Of a stretch of DNA of 43,530 nucleotides, positions 1-10,100 are shown one piece after another. The DNA comes from Actinomycetota bacterium. Its GTDB lineage: Bacteria; Actinomycetota; Actinomycetes; Actinomycetales; Microbacteriaceae. Within the stretch, counting starts at the first letter, position 1; every line of letters starts with the position of its first letter. Under the pieces are notes generated by a model, which made no database searches, was not told the origin of the DNA, and was given only the letters and a program-made list of their open reading frames with translations. The translations under genes and the position numbers were made by a program. The DNA is taken from assembly GCA_005777405.1 (NCBI GenBank), contig SXMH01000166.1, positions 1 to 43,530 on the forward strand, given 5' to 3'.

Positions 1-118
1 AGGCGATGCCGACGCGCTCGCCGACGGGCAGGGAAGTCAAGACCTTGGACACGCATCAAGCCTATCGGCGTCAGATCGTCGCCAGACCCCTGGCGCTTGC
101 CAGTGGCAAAGCCGCTCG

Positions 119-2149
119 CTACGACTTCTCGATCGCTGCGGGGAACGTCACCGTGAAGCGCGAGCCAGCACCCAGCTCGCTCGTCACCGTCAGCCCTCCG
201 CCAAGAAGATCAGCGAGGCGTCGGCTCAGGGCCAGCCCGAGACCCGTGCCGTCATGTCGTCGCGAGAGCGAGGCGTCGGCCTGCTCGAATGGCTCGAAGA
301 TGCGCTCAAGATCGTCGGCCGCGACGCCGATGCCCGTATCCCATACCGTCACGGCGACGGCACCCTTCGCCGGCAGAGCCTCGATTCCGATTCGGCCACC
401 CGTCGGCGTGACCTTCAGCGCATTCGAGAGCAGGTTAAGCAGGATCTGTCGAGCTCGGAGCGCGTCGACGTGCACGAACGGAAGGTCGTCGGCGACATGC
501 ACACTCACCGTCAGACCTTTGCCCGCGGCGAGCTCGCCCACAAGGCCGAGAGCACTGGTGACAATCTCATTCGGGTCGACGTCGGCGAAGACCGGTTGCA
601 GCTTATGGGCTTCTGCCTTCGCCAGGTCGAGGATGGTGGAGATCACGTCGAGGAGGTGACGCCCGCTTGACTCGATCTGCTCCAGATACCCCTGCTGCTT
701 GGGGGTGAGTTTGCCGTGTGTCCCGCGTTGGAGCACAGCCGACAGCCCAATGACAGCGTTGAGTGGAGTTCGAAGTTCGTGGCTCATGCCCGACAGCAAC
801 TCGTCCTTCGCGCGAGCAGCGCTCTGGGCGATGTCTCTCGCCGACATCAAAGCCTTCTCGATCTCTTTGCGCGCAGCGATGTCACGAGCAATGAGGGTGG
901 TCACACTCGAGTCGTTGTACTCTCCGTGCACGAGTGTCGCCTCGATGGGCCGGACAACGCCGTCGGCGCGCAGCAACGGCAACTCGACAATCTCGCCGCG
1001 CTCAAGAGCGAGGAGAGAGTGCTCTACTGTCTCCCGGAGCCGCTCAGGTGGAATGAATCGGCGGAGCGGGGTGCCGACGATGTCGCTGGCCTCCAGACCC
1101 ACAAGCTGCGCCGCCGCACGATTCGCGAACAGGATCGTGCCGAAGTCGCGAAACGTCACGATAGCGTCGGCGGCCTGTTCGACGATCGAGCGATGCAGTG
1201 CTTCCTGTCGTTTGTTCCGCTCATGAGCCTTGACCCGCTCACGCTCGATGGTGGCTGCCTCGATCAGGCTTCCGACCGTCGATGCGAGCGGGGCCAAGAA
1301 GTGCACCAGCTCGTCATCGAATCCGCCTTCGCGATTCGCGAGCGCGAGCATTCCCATGACTTCGCCGCCCTTGCGAATAGGGAGACCGAAGAACGTGGTG
1401 AGAGGTGGATGACCGTGTGGACGTCCTGCGGCCCGCGTGTCGGTCGAGACGCTGTTGGAAATGACGGGCGCGTCGTCGGTGATGACGCGGCCGAAGAGCG
1501 TGTCGAGATTGTGAAACTCCATACCGCGAGGACCGTGTTCGGCATACATGGCGCGGGTCACATCGTTCCATGAGATGTCAGACATCGCCCACGTGCGCAG
1601 GAAGGGGCCGTCGTCATCGTGCAGCAGCTGCGCGATGAAGCCGTACTCGCTGCGAGTCGTGCGCAAGAGCTCATCGAGCAACCCGTCGAACAGCTCCCCC
1701 AGGTCGACGCCGGCCAGGTAACGATCTTGCATGCGCGTGAGCGAATCGAGTAGAGCGTTCGACTGTTGCAATCGAGCGTCGACGGCGTGCAACGAGCTGA
1801 CGTCCTCCATGACGCCCTCGAAGTAGGCGACAGATCCATCTTCTTCGCGCACAGCATGAGACGACACGCGCACCCACCTCGTCGAGCCGTCGAGACAGTG
1901 GAGCTCGAGGTCCTCGACGGGAATCTCCATTCCCGCTTCCGCTCGCTGTACGAGCCAGTCTCGTCGTGCAGGATCGGCGTAGATGCTGCGAACGTCGAGG
2001 GCAGCGAGCTCGTCGAACGATGTCGCACCCAGAAGTTTGACGAGCGCTCGATTGCCCGCGACGAAACGGCCTTCGGACGTGGTGCGATACACGGCGGCGG
2101 GCAATCCGGCGACGAGCTCGCCCAGCACCTCCGGTCGCAGCCCGGTCAC
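119..2149 (-). CDS. Sensor histidine kinase (PAS - GAF - PAS - HisKA - HATPase_c)
   Basis: 676-aa ORF; H-box SGMSHELRTPLNAVIGLS, N box NLLSNALK, G boxes DTGIGV / GTGLGLALSRRL; PAS-like segments; start overlaps stop of upstream RR gene. Confidence 0.93.
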   Translation of the reverse strand: MTGLRPEVLGELVAGLPAAVYRTTSEGRFVAGNRALVKLLGATSFDELAALDVRSIYADPARRDWLVQRAEAGMEIPVEDLELHCLDGSTRWVRVSSHAVREEDGSVAYFEGVMEDVSSLHAVDARLQQSNALLDSLTRMQDRYLAGVDLGELFDGLLDELLRTTRSEYGFIAQLLHDDDGPFLRTWAMSDISWNDVTRAMYAEHGPRGMEFHNLDTLFGRVITDDAPVISNSVSTDTRAAGRPHGHPPLTTFFGLPIRKGGEVMGMLALANREGGFDDELVHFLAPLASTVGSLIEAATIERERVKAHERNKRQEALHRSIVEQAADAIVTFRDFGTILFANRAAAQLVGLEASDIVGTPLRRFIPPERLRETVEHSLLALERGEIVELPLLRADGVVRPIEATLVHGEYNDSSVTTLIARDIAARKEIEKALMSARDIAQSAARAKDELLSGMSHELRTPLNAVIGLSAVLQRGTHGKLTPKQQGYLEQIESSGRHLLDVISTILDLAKAEAHKLQPVFADVDPNEIVTSALGLVGELAAGKGLTVSVHVADDLPFVHVDALRARQILLNLLSNALKVTPTGGRIGIEALPAKGAVAVTVWDTGIGVAADDLERIFEPFEQADASLSRRHDGTGLGLALSRRLADLLGGGLTVTSELGAGSRFTVTFPAAIEKS

Positions 2150-2712
2150 CGCGCTGAGACCTCCGACAGCGACTGGGCGATGACAGACGTGAGTGTGTCG
2201 AGTTCAAGCGGCTTGGCGATGACGGCGTTGCCCAGCGCGGCGGCTCGAGAGAGAACGTCAGGGCTCTGAGACGCAGTGACGAACACCACACGAAGCTCTC
2301 CGAGGCCCTCCACCGATGGCAGTCGTCGCGCAACCTCGAGGCCATCGATGCCGGGCATCATGATGTCAAGGAAGAGCAAGCTCGGTTGCAAGGAGCCGCA
2401 TTTCACGAGCCCCTCCCACCCGTCCAGCGCCGACTCGACCGAGACCGCTGCGTCGAGATCGGTCGCCGCTGCCCGCACCAGCTCAGCGGTCACGGGATCA
2501 TCATCGATCACCAGCACGACCAACTCATGCACGATATCGAGCTCGGCGGCGAGTTCTTCGAGAGTGCGGCGATGTCGCGGAGTCGGCTCGCTGCGACCGC
2601 GCTCCCACGCGTTGATGGTGGGGTACGACACGCCCAGCCGACGAGCCAAACCTTCCTGAGTGTCGCCATTGGCCGCTCGGATGCGAGATACCAGGTCAGT
2701 GGTGGGAAGCAT
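2146..2712 (-). CDS. Response regulator: N-terminal XRE/Cro HTH fused to C-terminal receiver domain
   Basis: N-term ...DTQEGLARRLGVSYPTINAWERGRSEPT (HTH_XRE), then VLVIDDD...LLFLDIMMPG...VTAS...IAKPLE receiver with acidic pocket, phospho-Asp, Thr/Ser and Lys. ATG at 2712; alternative GTG at 2721. Confidence 0.9.
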   Translation of the reverse strand: MLPTTDLVSRIRAANGDTQEGLARRLGVSYPTINAWERGRSEPTPRHRRTLEELAAELDIVHELVVLVIDDDPVTAELVRAAATDLDAAVSVESALDGWEGLVKCGSLQPSLLFLDIMMPGIDGLEVARRLPSVEGLGELRVVFVTASQSPDVLSRAAALGNAVIAKPLELDTLTSVIAQSLSEVSAR

Positions 2713-2722
2713 GATTCCCACT

Positions 2723-3940
2723 CTACAAAACTTTATGAACTAGCTGCTCCACCGAATCGCAGGCTTCCCCATGCAGAAGGGCTGTCGGTGAGCCGTGAAC
2801 GATGGCACCGATGTGCAAGAGATACCAATCGGTCACTTCGTCGAGCGACAGACCCATGGCGGCCGTGTGATTGGTCGCTGCAATGCGCGCTCTTTGCTCA
2901 GGGTCGTCGAGGAGGGCGGCGATCGCTCGAGCGAGATCAGCGGTGTCGTGGGGCTCGAAGAACGCGCCCGTGTAGCCCTCGTCGACAATGAGATCTTCGA
3001 GGTCGCCGAGTCGCGGAAGGATGGGAGGGCATCCGAACGCCCCCGCCTGATGCAACACCCCGGAGCTGCCCGTCGTGGCGGTATAGGGAAACACCGTCAC
3101 CGTGGCCCCGCGGAAGGTGCGCTCGACGGATTCTTCTGGCACGTAGCCGATGAAAAGCACGTCGTCACCTCCGAGCTCTTCTTCGACCCGCGCGAGGTAA
3201 CCGGGAGTGTTGGGGCTATCGGTGCCCGCGATGACGAGCGTGAGGCCAGGTCTCCGCAACAAGCGCACTGCCTCGATGAGCGACTCGACCTTCTTGTAGG
3301 TGCCGAACTTGCCGAACGTCATGACAACGTGTTCAGCATTGCCACCGTGAGCGGGCGCCACGGGTGCACCAAAGGCGCCGTGGGGAGTCAGCGCGACGTT
3401 CAACGCCCCGTACTTCGAGCGCAACACCTCGACATAGCGAGGCATCGTCGTGGTCACGAGGGTCGACCGCAGCACCAGCCAGGTGAGCAACGTGCCGATT
3501 GCGCGCAGCACCGCCTCGGTCGGTCGTGACGATCGAAAGCCCGCCGCAGCGAGGTCGACCGTCTCGACGATGTTGTGCATGAGCGTAATCACGGGCACGC
3601 CAGCACTCCTTAAGGCGAGGGGCGTGAGCAATCCCAGCGCGGCTGAGACCCGCGAGGCACCGAAACTGCCGAAGTGCGCATTGATGATGACGATGTCGGC
3701 ACCCATCGCGCGAGCCTCGCGGGCGAGTCTCACGGGGGTTGTGAGAGCGTTGAATCGCCAGGCACGACGAAGCTCGACTCCGTCGATGGACGGGTAATCG
3801 AGAGGGAGATCTTCGACGAGCGCGACGACGCGCACGCCGGTCTTGCGTCCGAGCGACGCCAGCAGGTGCAAGCCGTACTCGGCGAGCGTCGTGCCACTCG
3901 GACTCAACGCCGTCACGACCGCAATGGTCGTCTCACGCAT
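2723..3940 (-). CDS. Glycosyltransferase family 4-like (GT-B)
   Basis: 405 aa; VMTFGKFGTYKKVESLIEAV, GATVTVFPYTATTGSSGVLHQAGAFGCPPI donor-binding region typical of GT4. Confidence 0.85.
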   Translation of the reverse strand: MRETTIAVVTALSPSGTTLAEYGLHLLASLGRKTGVRVVALVEDLPLDYPSIDGVELRRAWRFNALTTPVRLAREARAMGADIVIINAHFGSFGASRVSAALGLLTPLALRSAGVPVITLMHNIVETVDLAAAGFRSSRPTEAVLRAIGTLLTWLVLRSTLVTTTMPRYVEVLRSKYGALNVALTPHGAFGAPVAPAHGGNAEHVVMTFGKFGTYKKVESLIEAVRLLRRPGLTLVIAGTDSPNTPGYLARVEEELGGDDVLFIGYVPEESVERTFRGATVTVFPYTATTGSSGVLHQAGAFGCPPILPRLGDLEDLIVDEGYTGAFFEPHDTADLARAIAALLDDPEQRARIAATNHTAAMGLSLDEVTDWYLLHIGAIVHGSPTALLHGEACDSVEQLVHKVL

Positions 3941-4718
3941 GGCGGTACGCTCCGTTCAGACTGCGGAAACGAATACGCACGATCGACAACACGAAGCGCA
4001 CTGCTTCGCGACTCGGGTGCACTGTCGAGCCCGGGGCGTCGAACCAGCGCACCGGCACCTCCGCGATGACGTAGCCGAATCTCTCGGCGAGATGCAGCAT
4101 CTCGAGATCGAACGAGAAGCCATCGACGGTCTGCGCGGTGCTGATGCGATGTGCCGCCTCAGCCGTGAACAGTTTGAAGCCGCACTGAGTGTCGGCGACT
4201 CCGATGCCGAGACCGACACGAACCAGCGCCCGCAGCCCTGCCGTGAGCGTACGACGCACGAGAGTGCGATTCGCGACATCGGCCCCGACGACCGCCCGCG
4301 AGCCGATCGCCACATCGGCGCCTGCCTCAATGCGGGCGATGAGGCCGTCGAGCTGATCGGCTGGCGTCGCATTGTCGGCGTCGGCGAAAAGCACCATTCG
4401 CCCGCGTGCGACAGCGAATCCACGCTTCACCGCCGACCCCTTTCCCTCGTTCGCGGGCGCTTCGACGACTCGTACGTTGGCATGGTCGAGTACGTCGATG
4501 AGCGCGCGCGTGGCGTCACGAGAGCCGTCATCCGACACGATGAGCTCCCAGGTCAGGGAAGAGAGTGCAAGGTGCGCGGCGAAGGCGCCGATGGTCGGCA
4601 CGATGCGCGATTGTTCGTTGTAGGCCGGGATGACGATGCTCAGATCGATCGGGCCAGTCTGTGCGATATCGCGCCAGGCCGCATAGGCCGCGTAGGCCGA
4701 TTCGGGTGTGTTGGTCAA
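3933..4718 (-). CDS. Glycosyltransferase family 2 (dolichyl-phosphate beta-glucosyltransferase-like)
   Basis: DLSIVIPAYNEQSRI...VSDDGSRD...FADADNATP...GSRAV; TTG start at 4718 preceded by GGAGGG. Confidence 0.9.
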   Translation of the reverse strand: MTNTPESAYAAYAAWRDIAQTGPIDLSIVIPAYNEQSRIVPTIGAFAAHLALSSLTWELIVSDDGSRDATRALIDVLDHANVRVVEAPANEGKGSAVKRGFAVARGRMVLFADADNATPADQLDGLIARIEAGADVAIGSRAVVGADVANRTLVRRTLTAGLRALVRVGLGIGVADTQCGFKLFTAEAAHRISTAQTVDGFSFDLEMLHLAERFGYVIAEVPVRWFDAPGSTVHPSREAVRFVLSIVRIRFRSLNGAYRHA

Positions 4719-4740
4719 AGTACCCTCCGGGTCGCATAAC

Positions 4741-4769
4741 TCTATAGCACTTTATATTGTCTAGTCAAG
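4741..4769 (-). promoter_or_regulatory. Promoter B: -35 TTGACT (4768-4763), 16-nt spacer, -10 TATAGA (4746-4741), operator-like ATAAAGTGC in spacer
   Basis: Reverse strand reads CTTGACTAGACAATATAAAGTGCTATAGA; 23/27 identical to promoter C at 12130-12156; 20-25 nt upstream of the GT2 start. Confidence 0.72.
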
Positions 4770-6023
4770 AGGTCGATCGGCACGCCGTCGAGCGCGCCGG
4801 GCGAGGGCCAGCGTCATCATCGCTGTGAGGATGGCCGCGGTGCCGACCACTTGACCTTGCGCGAGGGCTTCGGGGCTGCGGGCCCACAGCCCGAGCGCAG
4901 CAGTTTGCACGACAGCCCCCACCATGAGCACGATGGGCCCCGCGAGCCGGGCCCTCGCCAGGTCGGCGGCAGCGACGAGGTTCGCGATAGCGAAGAGCGA
5001 GGTGGCCACGAGGTACGGCACGAGCAGGTGCCCTGCGGCCGCGTAGTTGTTGCCGAACAGCGCGCGCACGAGCGCGTTGCCCTCGAGCAACGCCACCCCG
5101 ACGGCCCCTCCCCCGACGCTGGCGATGATCGCGACTGCAGTCACGAACGCCCTGCGACGATGCGATGGAGTGCTCGATCCCGAGGCGATCACCGGAAAGA
5201 CGACGTGCACGACCGACCACGAGACGAAGAACACCGACCGACCGAGCACCGCCGCCGCGGCATAGACTCCCGCGACCTGGGCATCGAGCACGGCCTTCGC
5301 GATGATGAGGTCGGCATTGTTGAGCAGGGTCTGACCCAGCAGCAGCACCATCGCCGCGATGACGGCCGGACGCACGACCGACCACGGCAGACCCTCGGGG
5401 CGGGGCGATCGGGCCTGGCGCTGGCCCCGTGCACGGGCGATCGCCGCCGAGGCAAGAAACGAGAGAAAGATGCCGACGGATGCGCCGATCACGCCGAGCC
5501 CCGCGGCGACGAGCGCGAGCACCACGACGACTCGCACGCCTGCCTCGACCCCGTAGCTCAGCGCGAGTCGCCCGAACCGCAGCTGACCTTGCAGCGCGCC
5601 GCGGTGCACCGCCTGCACGAAATAGACCGGGAGTCCGAGAGACACGATGACGAGCATCCACGGGTTGGCCACGTTCACGGCGTCAGCGAAGTGCCACGCC
5701 CCACCGCCGAGCACGAGCACTGCGAGCGCGCCGGCACCGAGAGCACCGCGCACGAGAGTGCGACGCACCGCTTCGATCGACGCGGGGTCAGCGGCGACCG
5801 ACTTCGAGGCGACGAGTTGCAAGGTGGCCGCGATGACAGCTGCCGCGAGCACGATCGTGATGGCGAGCGAAGCGTCACCGAACGCCGCAGGCTCGAGCAG
5901 TCGGGCGAGGGCAAAGTTGAGCGCGTAATTGGCCGCGCTCACCGCCAGCATCGTGGTCGACAGGAGCGCAGTGCCCGCGACCACGGTGCGCGCGCTCGGG
6001 CGACGAGGTGTCGTGGCGGTCAT
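4761..6023 (-). CDS. Polysaccharide biosynthesis / MATE-like flippase (Wzx-type)
   Basis: About 12 hydrophobic segments; VSAANYALNFALARLLEPAAFGDASLAIT N-terminus typical of oligosaccharide flippases; ATGA overlap with upstream gene. Confidence 0.85.
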   Translation of the reverse strand: MTATTPRRPSARTVVAGTALLSTTMLAVSAANYALNFALARLLEPAAFGDASLAITIVLAAAVIAATLQLVASKSVAADPASIEAVRRTLVRGALGAGALAVLVLGGGAWHFADAVNVANPWMLVIVSLGLPVYFVQAVHRGALQGQLRFGRLALSYGVEAGVRVVVVLALVAAGLGVIGASVGIFLSFLASAAIARARGQRQARSPRPEGLPWSVVRPAVIAAMVLLLGQTLLNNADLIIAKAVLDAQVAGVYAAAAVLGRSVFFVSWSVVHVVFPVIASGSSTPSHRRRAFVTAVAIIASVGGGAVGVALLEGNALVRALFGNNYAAAGHLLVPYLVATSLFAIANLVAAADLARARLAGPIVLMVGAVVQTAALGLWARSPEALAQGQVVGTAAILTAMMTLALARRARRRADRPLD

Positions 6024-7192
6024 GCGCGCACCCCCGCGAGCCACGTGCGGGCCAGATCGAAGCCCGCGCGCGCCCTCACTGTGAGCGGTTCGACCGCGCG
6101 CTCGAGCGCTGCCCTGGCATGGCGCCTGTCGTTGGCCACGCGCGTGATCGTCTCGCGCACCTGAGCCGCCGTGAAAGGTGCACCGAGATCGATGCTCACG
6201 TCGTCGAGCTCGAGCGCGCTGGCGATCTGCCGCACTTTCACGTCGTAGGCGAGGGGAATGACGGGCACGCCGAGCTTGGCACTCGTGATGATGGCGTGGA
6301 GGCGCTCGGCAACCACGAGATCGCAGTGCTCAATGATGCGTGCCACCTCGGCGATCGCATCCGGGCGATGCTCGATGAACGGCACGGGGGCGATGCGCTC
6401 GGCGAAGTCACGCAGCACGGTGGCGTCGTCGTAGGCCTTGCCGCGCGACTGCATGGGCAGCCCGTGCACCTCGATGCTGCGTTCGGCGGCGAGCTCCCGC
6501 ACCGCCAAGGCCAAAGTCTCGACGACGTGCTCCCAGGTCTCCGGCGTGTCGATGTCGTGATTGAGACTCAGCCCGATGCGCAGTGCGCCGTTCTCGACCG
6601 CGGGCTGAGCGACTGCCCCCCGCAGCCACTCCGGCTCGACGGAGAAGACCGCGTCGGTCGAACTCACGACAGAGCGACCCACACCGATGCGCTCGGAGAG
6701 CTGCGCCGATGCGGCGTCTCGCACGGTCACGAGCGTCACCTGACGCAGAATGAGCGCCGCGAGCCGACGGCCGCGCCGAGTGCGGATGGGCCCGATCCCG
6801 ATGTTGAGCATGGCGATGGGCGCGCGACCCATCCACCGCGTGGCCGTGACGACAGCGAGAATCATGAGGAGGGTTGCATAGCGAGGGCGGCCCGTGGCCG
6901 CCGACAGCTCTTTCAGAATGCTGCCGCCGGCGAACACGACAGCATCAGCTCGGCGCAGATGGCGCAGCAGCGGCAACCTGTCGCCCGCCGTATCGATCAG
7001 CTCGACTCGAGAGGTGCCGTCGAGCCGCAATGCCGTGTCTACCGGGTCGTAGGTGTTGACGACGTACTCGTGCTGCGCGCCGAGCTGCAGCAAGAAGGTG
7101 GCCAGCAGCAACTCATCGCCCAGGTTGTACTGCCCGTGCGTGCCGAGCAGAACAATGCGGGTAGGACGGTCGGGCACGCGGGGGTCAGTCAT
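6020..7192 (-). CDS. Polysaccharide pyruvyl transferase family protein (CsaB/WcaK-like)
   Basis: LGTHGQYNLGDELLLATFL, FAGGSILKE, DLVVAERLHAIITSAKLGVPVIPLAYDVKV motifs. Confidence 0.9.
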   Translation of the reverse strand: MTDPRVPDRPTRIVLLGTHGQYNLGDELLLATFLLQLGAQHEYVVNTYDPVDTALRLDGTSRVELIDTAGDRLPLLRHLRRADAVVFAGGSILKELSAATGRPRYATLLMILAVVTATRWMGRAPIAMLNIGIGPIRTRRGRRLAALILRQVTLVTVRDAASAQLSERIGVGRSVVSSTDAVFSVEPEWLRGAVAQPAVENGALRIGLSLNHDIDTPETWEHVVETLALAVRELAAERSIEVHGLPMQSRGKAYDDATVLRDFAERIAPVPFIEHRPDAIAEVARIIEHCDLVVAERLHAIITSAKLGVPVIPLAYDVKVRQIASALELDDVSIDLGAPFTAAQVRETITRVANDRRHARAALERAVEPLTVRARAGFDLARTWLAGVRA

Positions 7193-10100
7193 GAGCGGTT
7201 CCTCGTTCGGGATCGGCTGAAGTGGTCGTCAGGGTGGTCTGACGCGGTCGAGTACGCGATCGCACGGTAAGGGTCGCCGCGATCAAGAGCAGGGCTCCGA
7301 GCACGAGCACGAGCCAGTCGGCGCCGAGGCCGCCGGTGTCGTCAGGCTCGAGTTGATCCACTCCCGCGGCAGCGAGGTTCAACAACTCTTCCTGGGTCAG
7401 GTCGGCGTGCGCCTCGTTGGCGGCAGGATCGACGTAGCCTTCGCTGTCGGGACCGAACACGTCGTACGTCGTGCCGCACTCCAGCTGTGCGACATCGGTG
7501 ATGATCGTTGACGAGCCGACCTCTGCCAGCGCGGTGTACTCGACGTCGGGCACGAGCACGACTCCTTCAACGAGCAAGGGGTTGCCGTCGAGCTTGTCGA
7601 ACCGCAAGCTGTGGCTCCCCGCAGAAACGTCGAGCACACCGAGGTCGTGGTACTCGTTGCGCGAGTTCACGGCGACGAGATCGGAGTCGAGTCGCTCATT
7701 GAGTTCGGCCACCGAGAGGTCGGCGACGCTCTCCGGCACGCGATCGCTGGTGTACACGGTGTCTCGAGTGAAGAAGTCGACAGCACCCGCCGTGGGCTGA
7801 AGCTCGACCGATCGCACCACGTCGAGCGTGGGCGAGGTGACCGTGAGCGCGTTGCCCGTGGCCGCCCCCCGTAGCAGCACGCGGTATCGACCGTCGGCGG
7901 GCACCGTCACCTGAATCGTCAACCGTGTTGCGCGCGGCACGGCGACGAACGAGCCATTGAGCGTGCCGAAGACGCCTGGCGTGATCATCTCGGTGCGGTT
8001 CCACTTGGTCGTCGAGAACATCAAGAAGGCGCGGAACATGGGCGAGAGGTAGTAGCTCGAGGCCACGATGTCGCTGTCGAAGGGAAACATCTTGGGCGAT
8101 GGCGTGAAGAACGACTCTCGATGCTGCAGAGTCCACAGGTCGAGAGCCGTCTCGGGTGAATCACCGGCGTAGACGAGGGCCGGCTCCTCTCCGGCGACAC
8201 CCTCGATGACCTCGGGCTCGGCAAACGGAAGGTACTCAAGGTCGTAGCAGCGCGTGAGTTCGAGCCGGTTCCAGACGAGGGCGAGGTAGTCGCTCCAGCT
8301 CGAGTCGACGAGCAAGGTGGGGCGATCATCCGGCGCGCGATCGACCAGTTCGTACAGCACGTAGCTGTCGTTCTCGAAGCGCTGCTTGACGAAGCCCATG
8401 GCCTCTTGGCGCTCCATCGCCGGTCCGATGAAGGTCTCGACGTCGGGCAGGTACTCCGCGCCGACGCCGCGGTTGTCCCGCAGCTTCTTGTTGACGACCA
8501 TGTAGCGCAGGTCGATATCGCGCGCCACGTTGATCCACCAGTCCTGCTGGTAGTAGAGGCCTCGCAACAGCAGAAAGAACTCGAACTTGTTGTAGCTGTC
8601 GCCCGTGAGCCCGTAGTAGTAGCTCGGCAGGTCGAGGTAGTAGATGAAGAACTTGTCGATGAATTTGTGGTCGACGCCGTTGTCGTCAGTCACGAGCTTG
8701 GCGGTCTCGGTCGGCGGCAGCACCACAGTCTTGCCTTCGTCGAGTTCAAAGAGAGCGCTCTTGAGTTCGTCCAGATCGTCGACGGGATACGCCGCCAGGA
8801 AGGTACCGAAATCGCCCGAGAAGAGCACCTGCCGATAGTTCTCGTTCGAGAGCAGGGGCGCGAAAAACACGGTAGCCACGGCGACAACGGCTGCGGCGCG
8901 CAGCACGAGATCGTCGCGGCGACGGCGACCAGCGTCGTGCGTGCGCACGACCGCCGTGTTCGCTGCGATCGACGCCTCGATGACGGCAGAAGCGTCGCGC
9001 CGGCGCATCCACCGGTTCAGCAGCGCGTCGATCGTCCAGGCGATCGTCAGCGACATGACGAGCGGGGCGAACACGAAGAGCAGCAGTTGAAAGCGATGCG
9101 GAAACCGCAGTACCTGCACGATCGACGACGAGACGTCGAGCGCCAGGGATCCGAGCGGCCCCTCTTGAGCGGCGAGCGTGCGCGTGACTGCCGCGAGGGT
9201 GCGGTGAAAGCTCGGAAACCACTGCGGCTCGGCGTAGCCGATGGTCGCCCAGACCGCGAACACCGAGACCACCGCGAGAACGCCGAAAAGCTGGCGGTGC
9301 GCGCGCGTCACGAGCAGCGAGCGACGGATGCGCGGCACGACGAACGGCGCAATGAAAAGCAGCGAGTACGCGAGGTTGCTGACGCGCGGCACCTTCGCGA
9401 GGTAATCGCCGTAGAGGATCTTGTCCATGATGCCCGCGAGATCCCAACTGAGAACGTGGAGCCACGAGACGGAGGCATCACGGATGAAGTAGTAGTCGCC
9501 CGGTACGGTCTCTGACAGGTTCTCGACCCCGCGCAACGCCACGAAGTTCACGAACAGCACATACGGAATCAGCGTCACGACAACGAAGATCGCGACGGCG
9601 ACAACACCGCGACCGAGAGTCGTCTGGCCTGCGCGCTGCAGTCGGATGCGTAGGCGTCGCCAAGGTCGATGCGGTCTCGACGGGTGTCTCATCCACCCCA
9701 TGAACGAACGCACGCGATTCGGCATCCCCGACACCCACAGCACGATGCGGCTCGGGCCACCCGAGCGAATCCAGGCCGCAAGTTCACCGAGCAGCAGCGT
9801 CACGCCCGCGACAGCGATGAAGACTCCGAACAGCACCAAGTAGTGCACCGCGGGGTTGAGCAGGGTGACAACTGAGGCGATCACGGCGCGGCGTACCCAG
9901 CCGCGTCTCGAGAAAAGCAGGGCGTGCAGCATGAGCAGCACTGAGATGGTGACCATCGCCAGGCCGAGCGCGAGGGTGTAGAAGTGCGTGATCTTGGCGT
10001 ACAACGTGATCGCATAGATCAGGCCCACAGGCAAGGCTGCGCCGAGGGCCACCGTCACCGGCGAGAGCATGCGGAACACATCGGTGATGAACCACACGAC

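Noticed and set aside
2723-2740. Third copy of the ATAAAGT operator upstream of the XRE-RR gene
   Set aside because: Only about 7 bases match, no -35, and it overlaps the coding end of the GT4 gene; mentioned only as a weak possibility
3843-6164. Long plus-strand ORFs (298 aa, 437 aa) opposite the glycan genes
   Set aside because: Antisense open frames expected in GC-rich DNA; His/Arg/Asp-rich low-complexity translations, opposite well-supported CDS
6008-7270. 420-aa plus-strand ORF
   Set aside because: Antisense shadow of the pyruvyl transferase gene; no domain-like sequence
8406-9515. 369-aa plus-strand ORF
   Set aside because: Antisense shadow of the 1.1-kaa membrane protein
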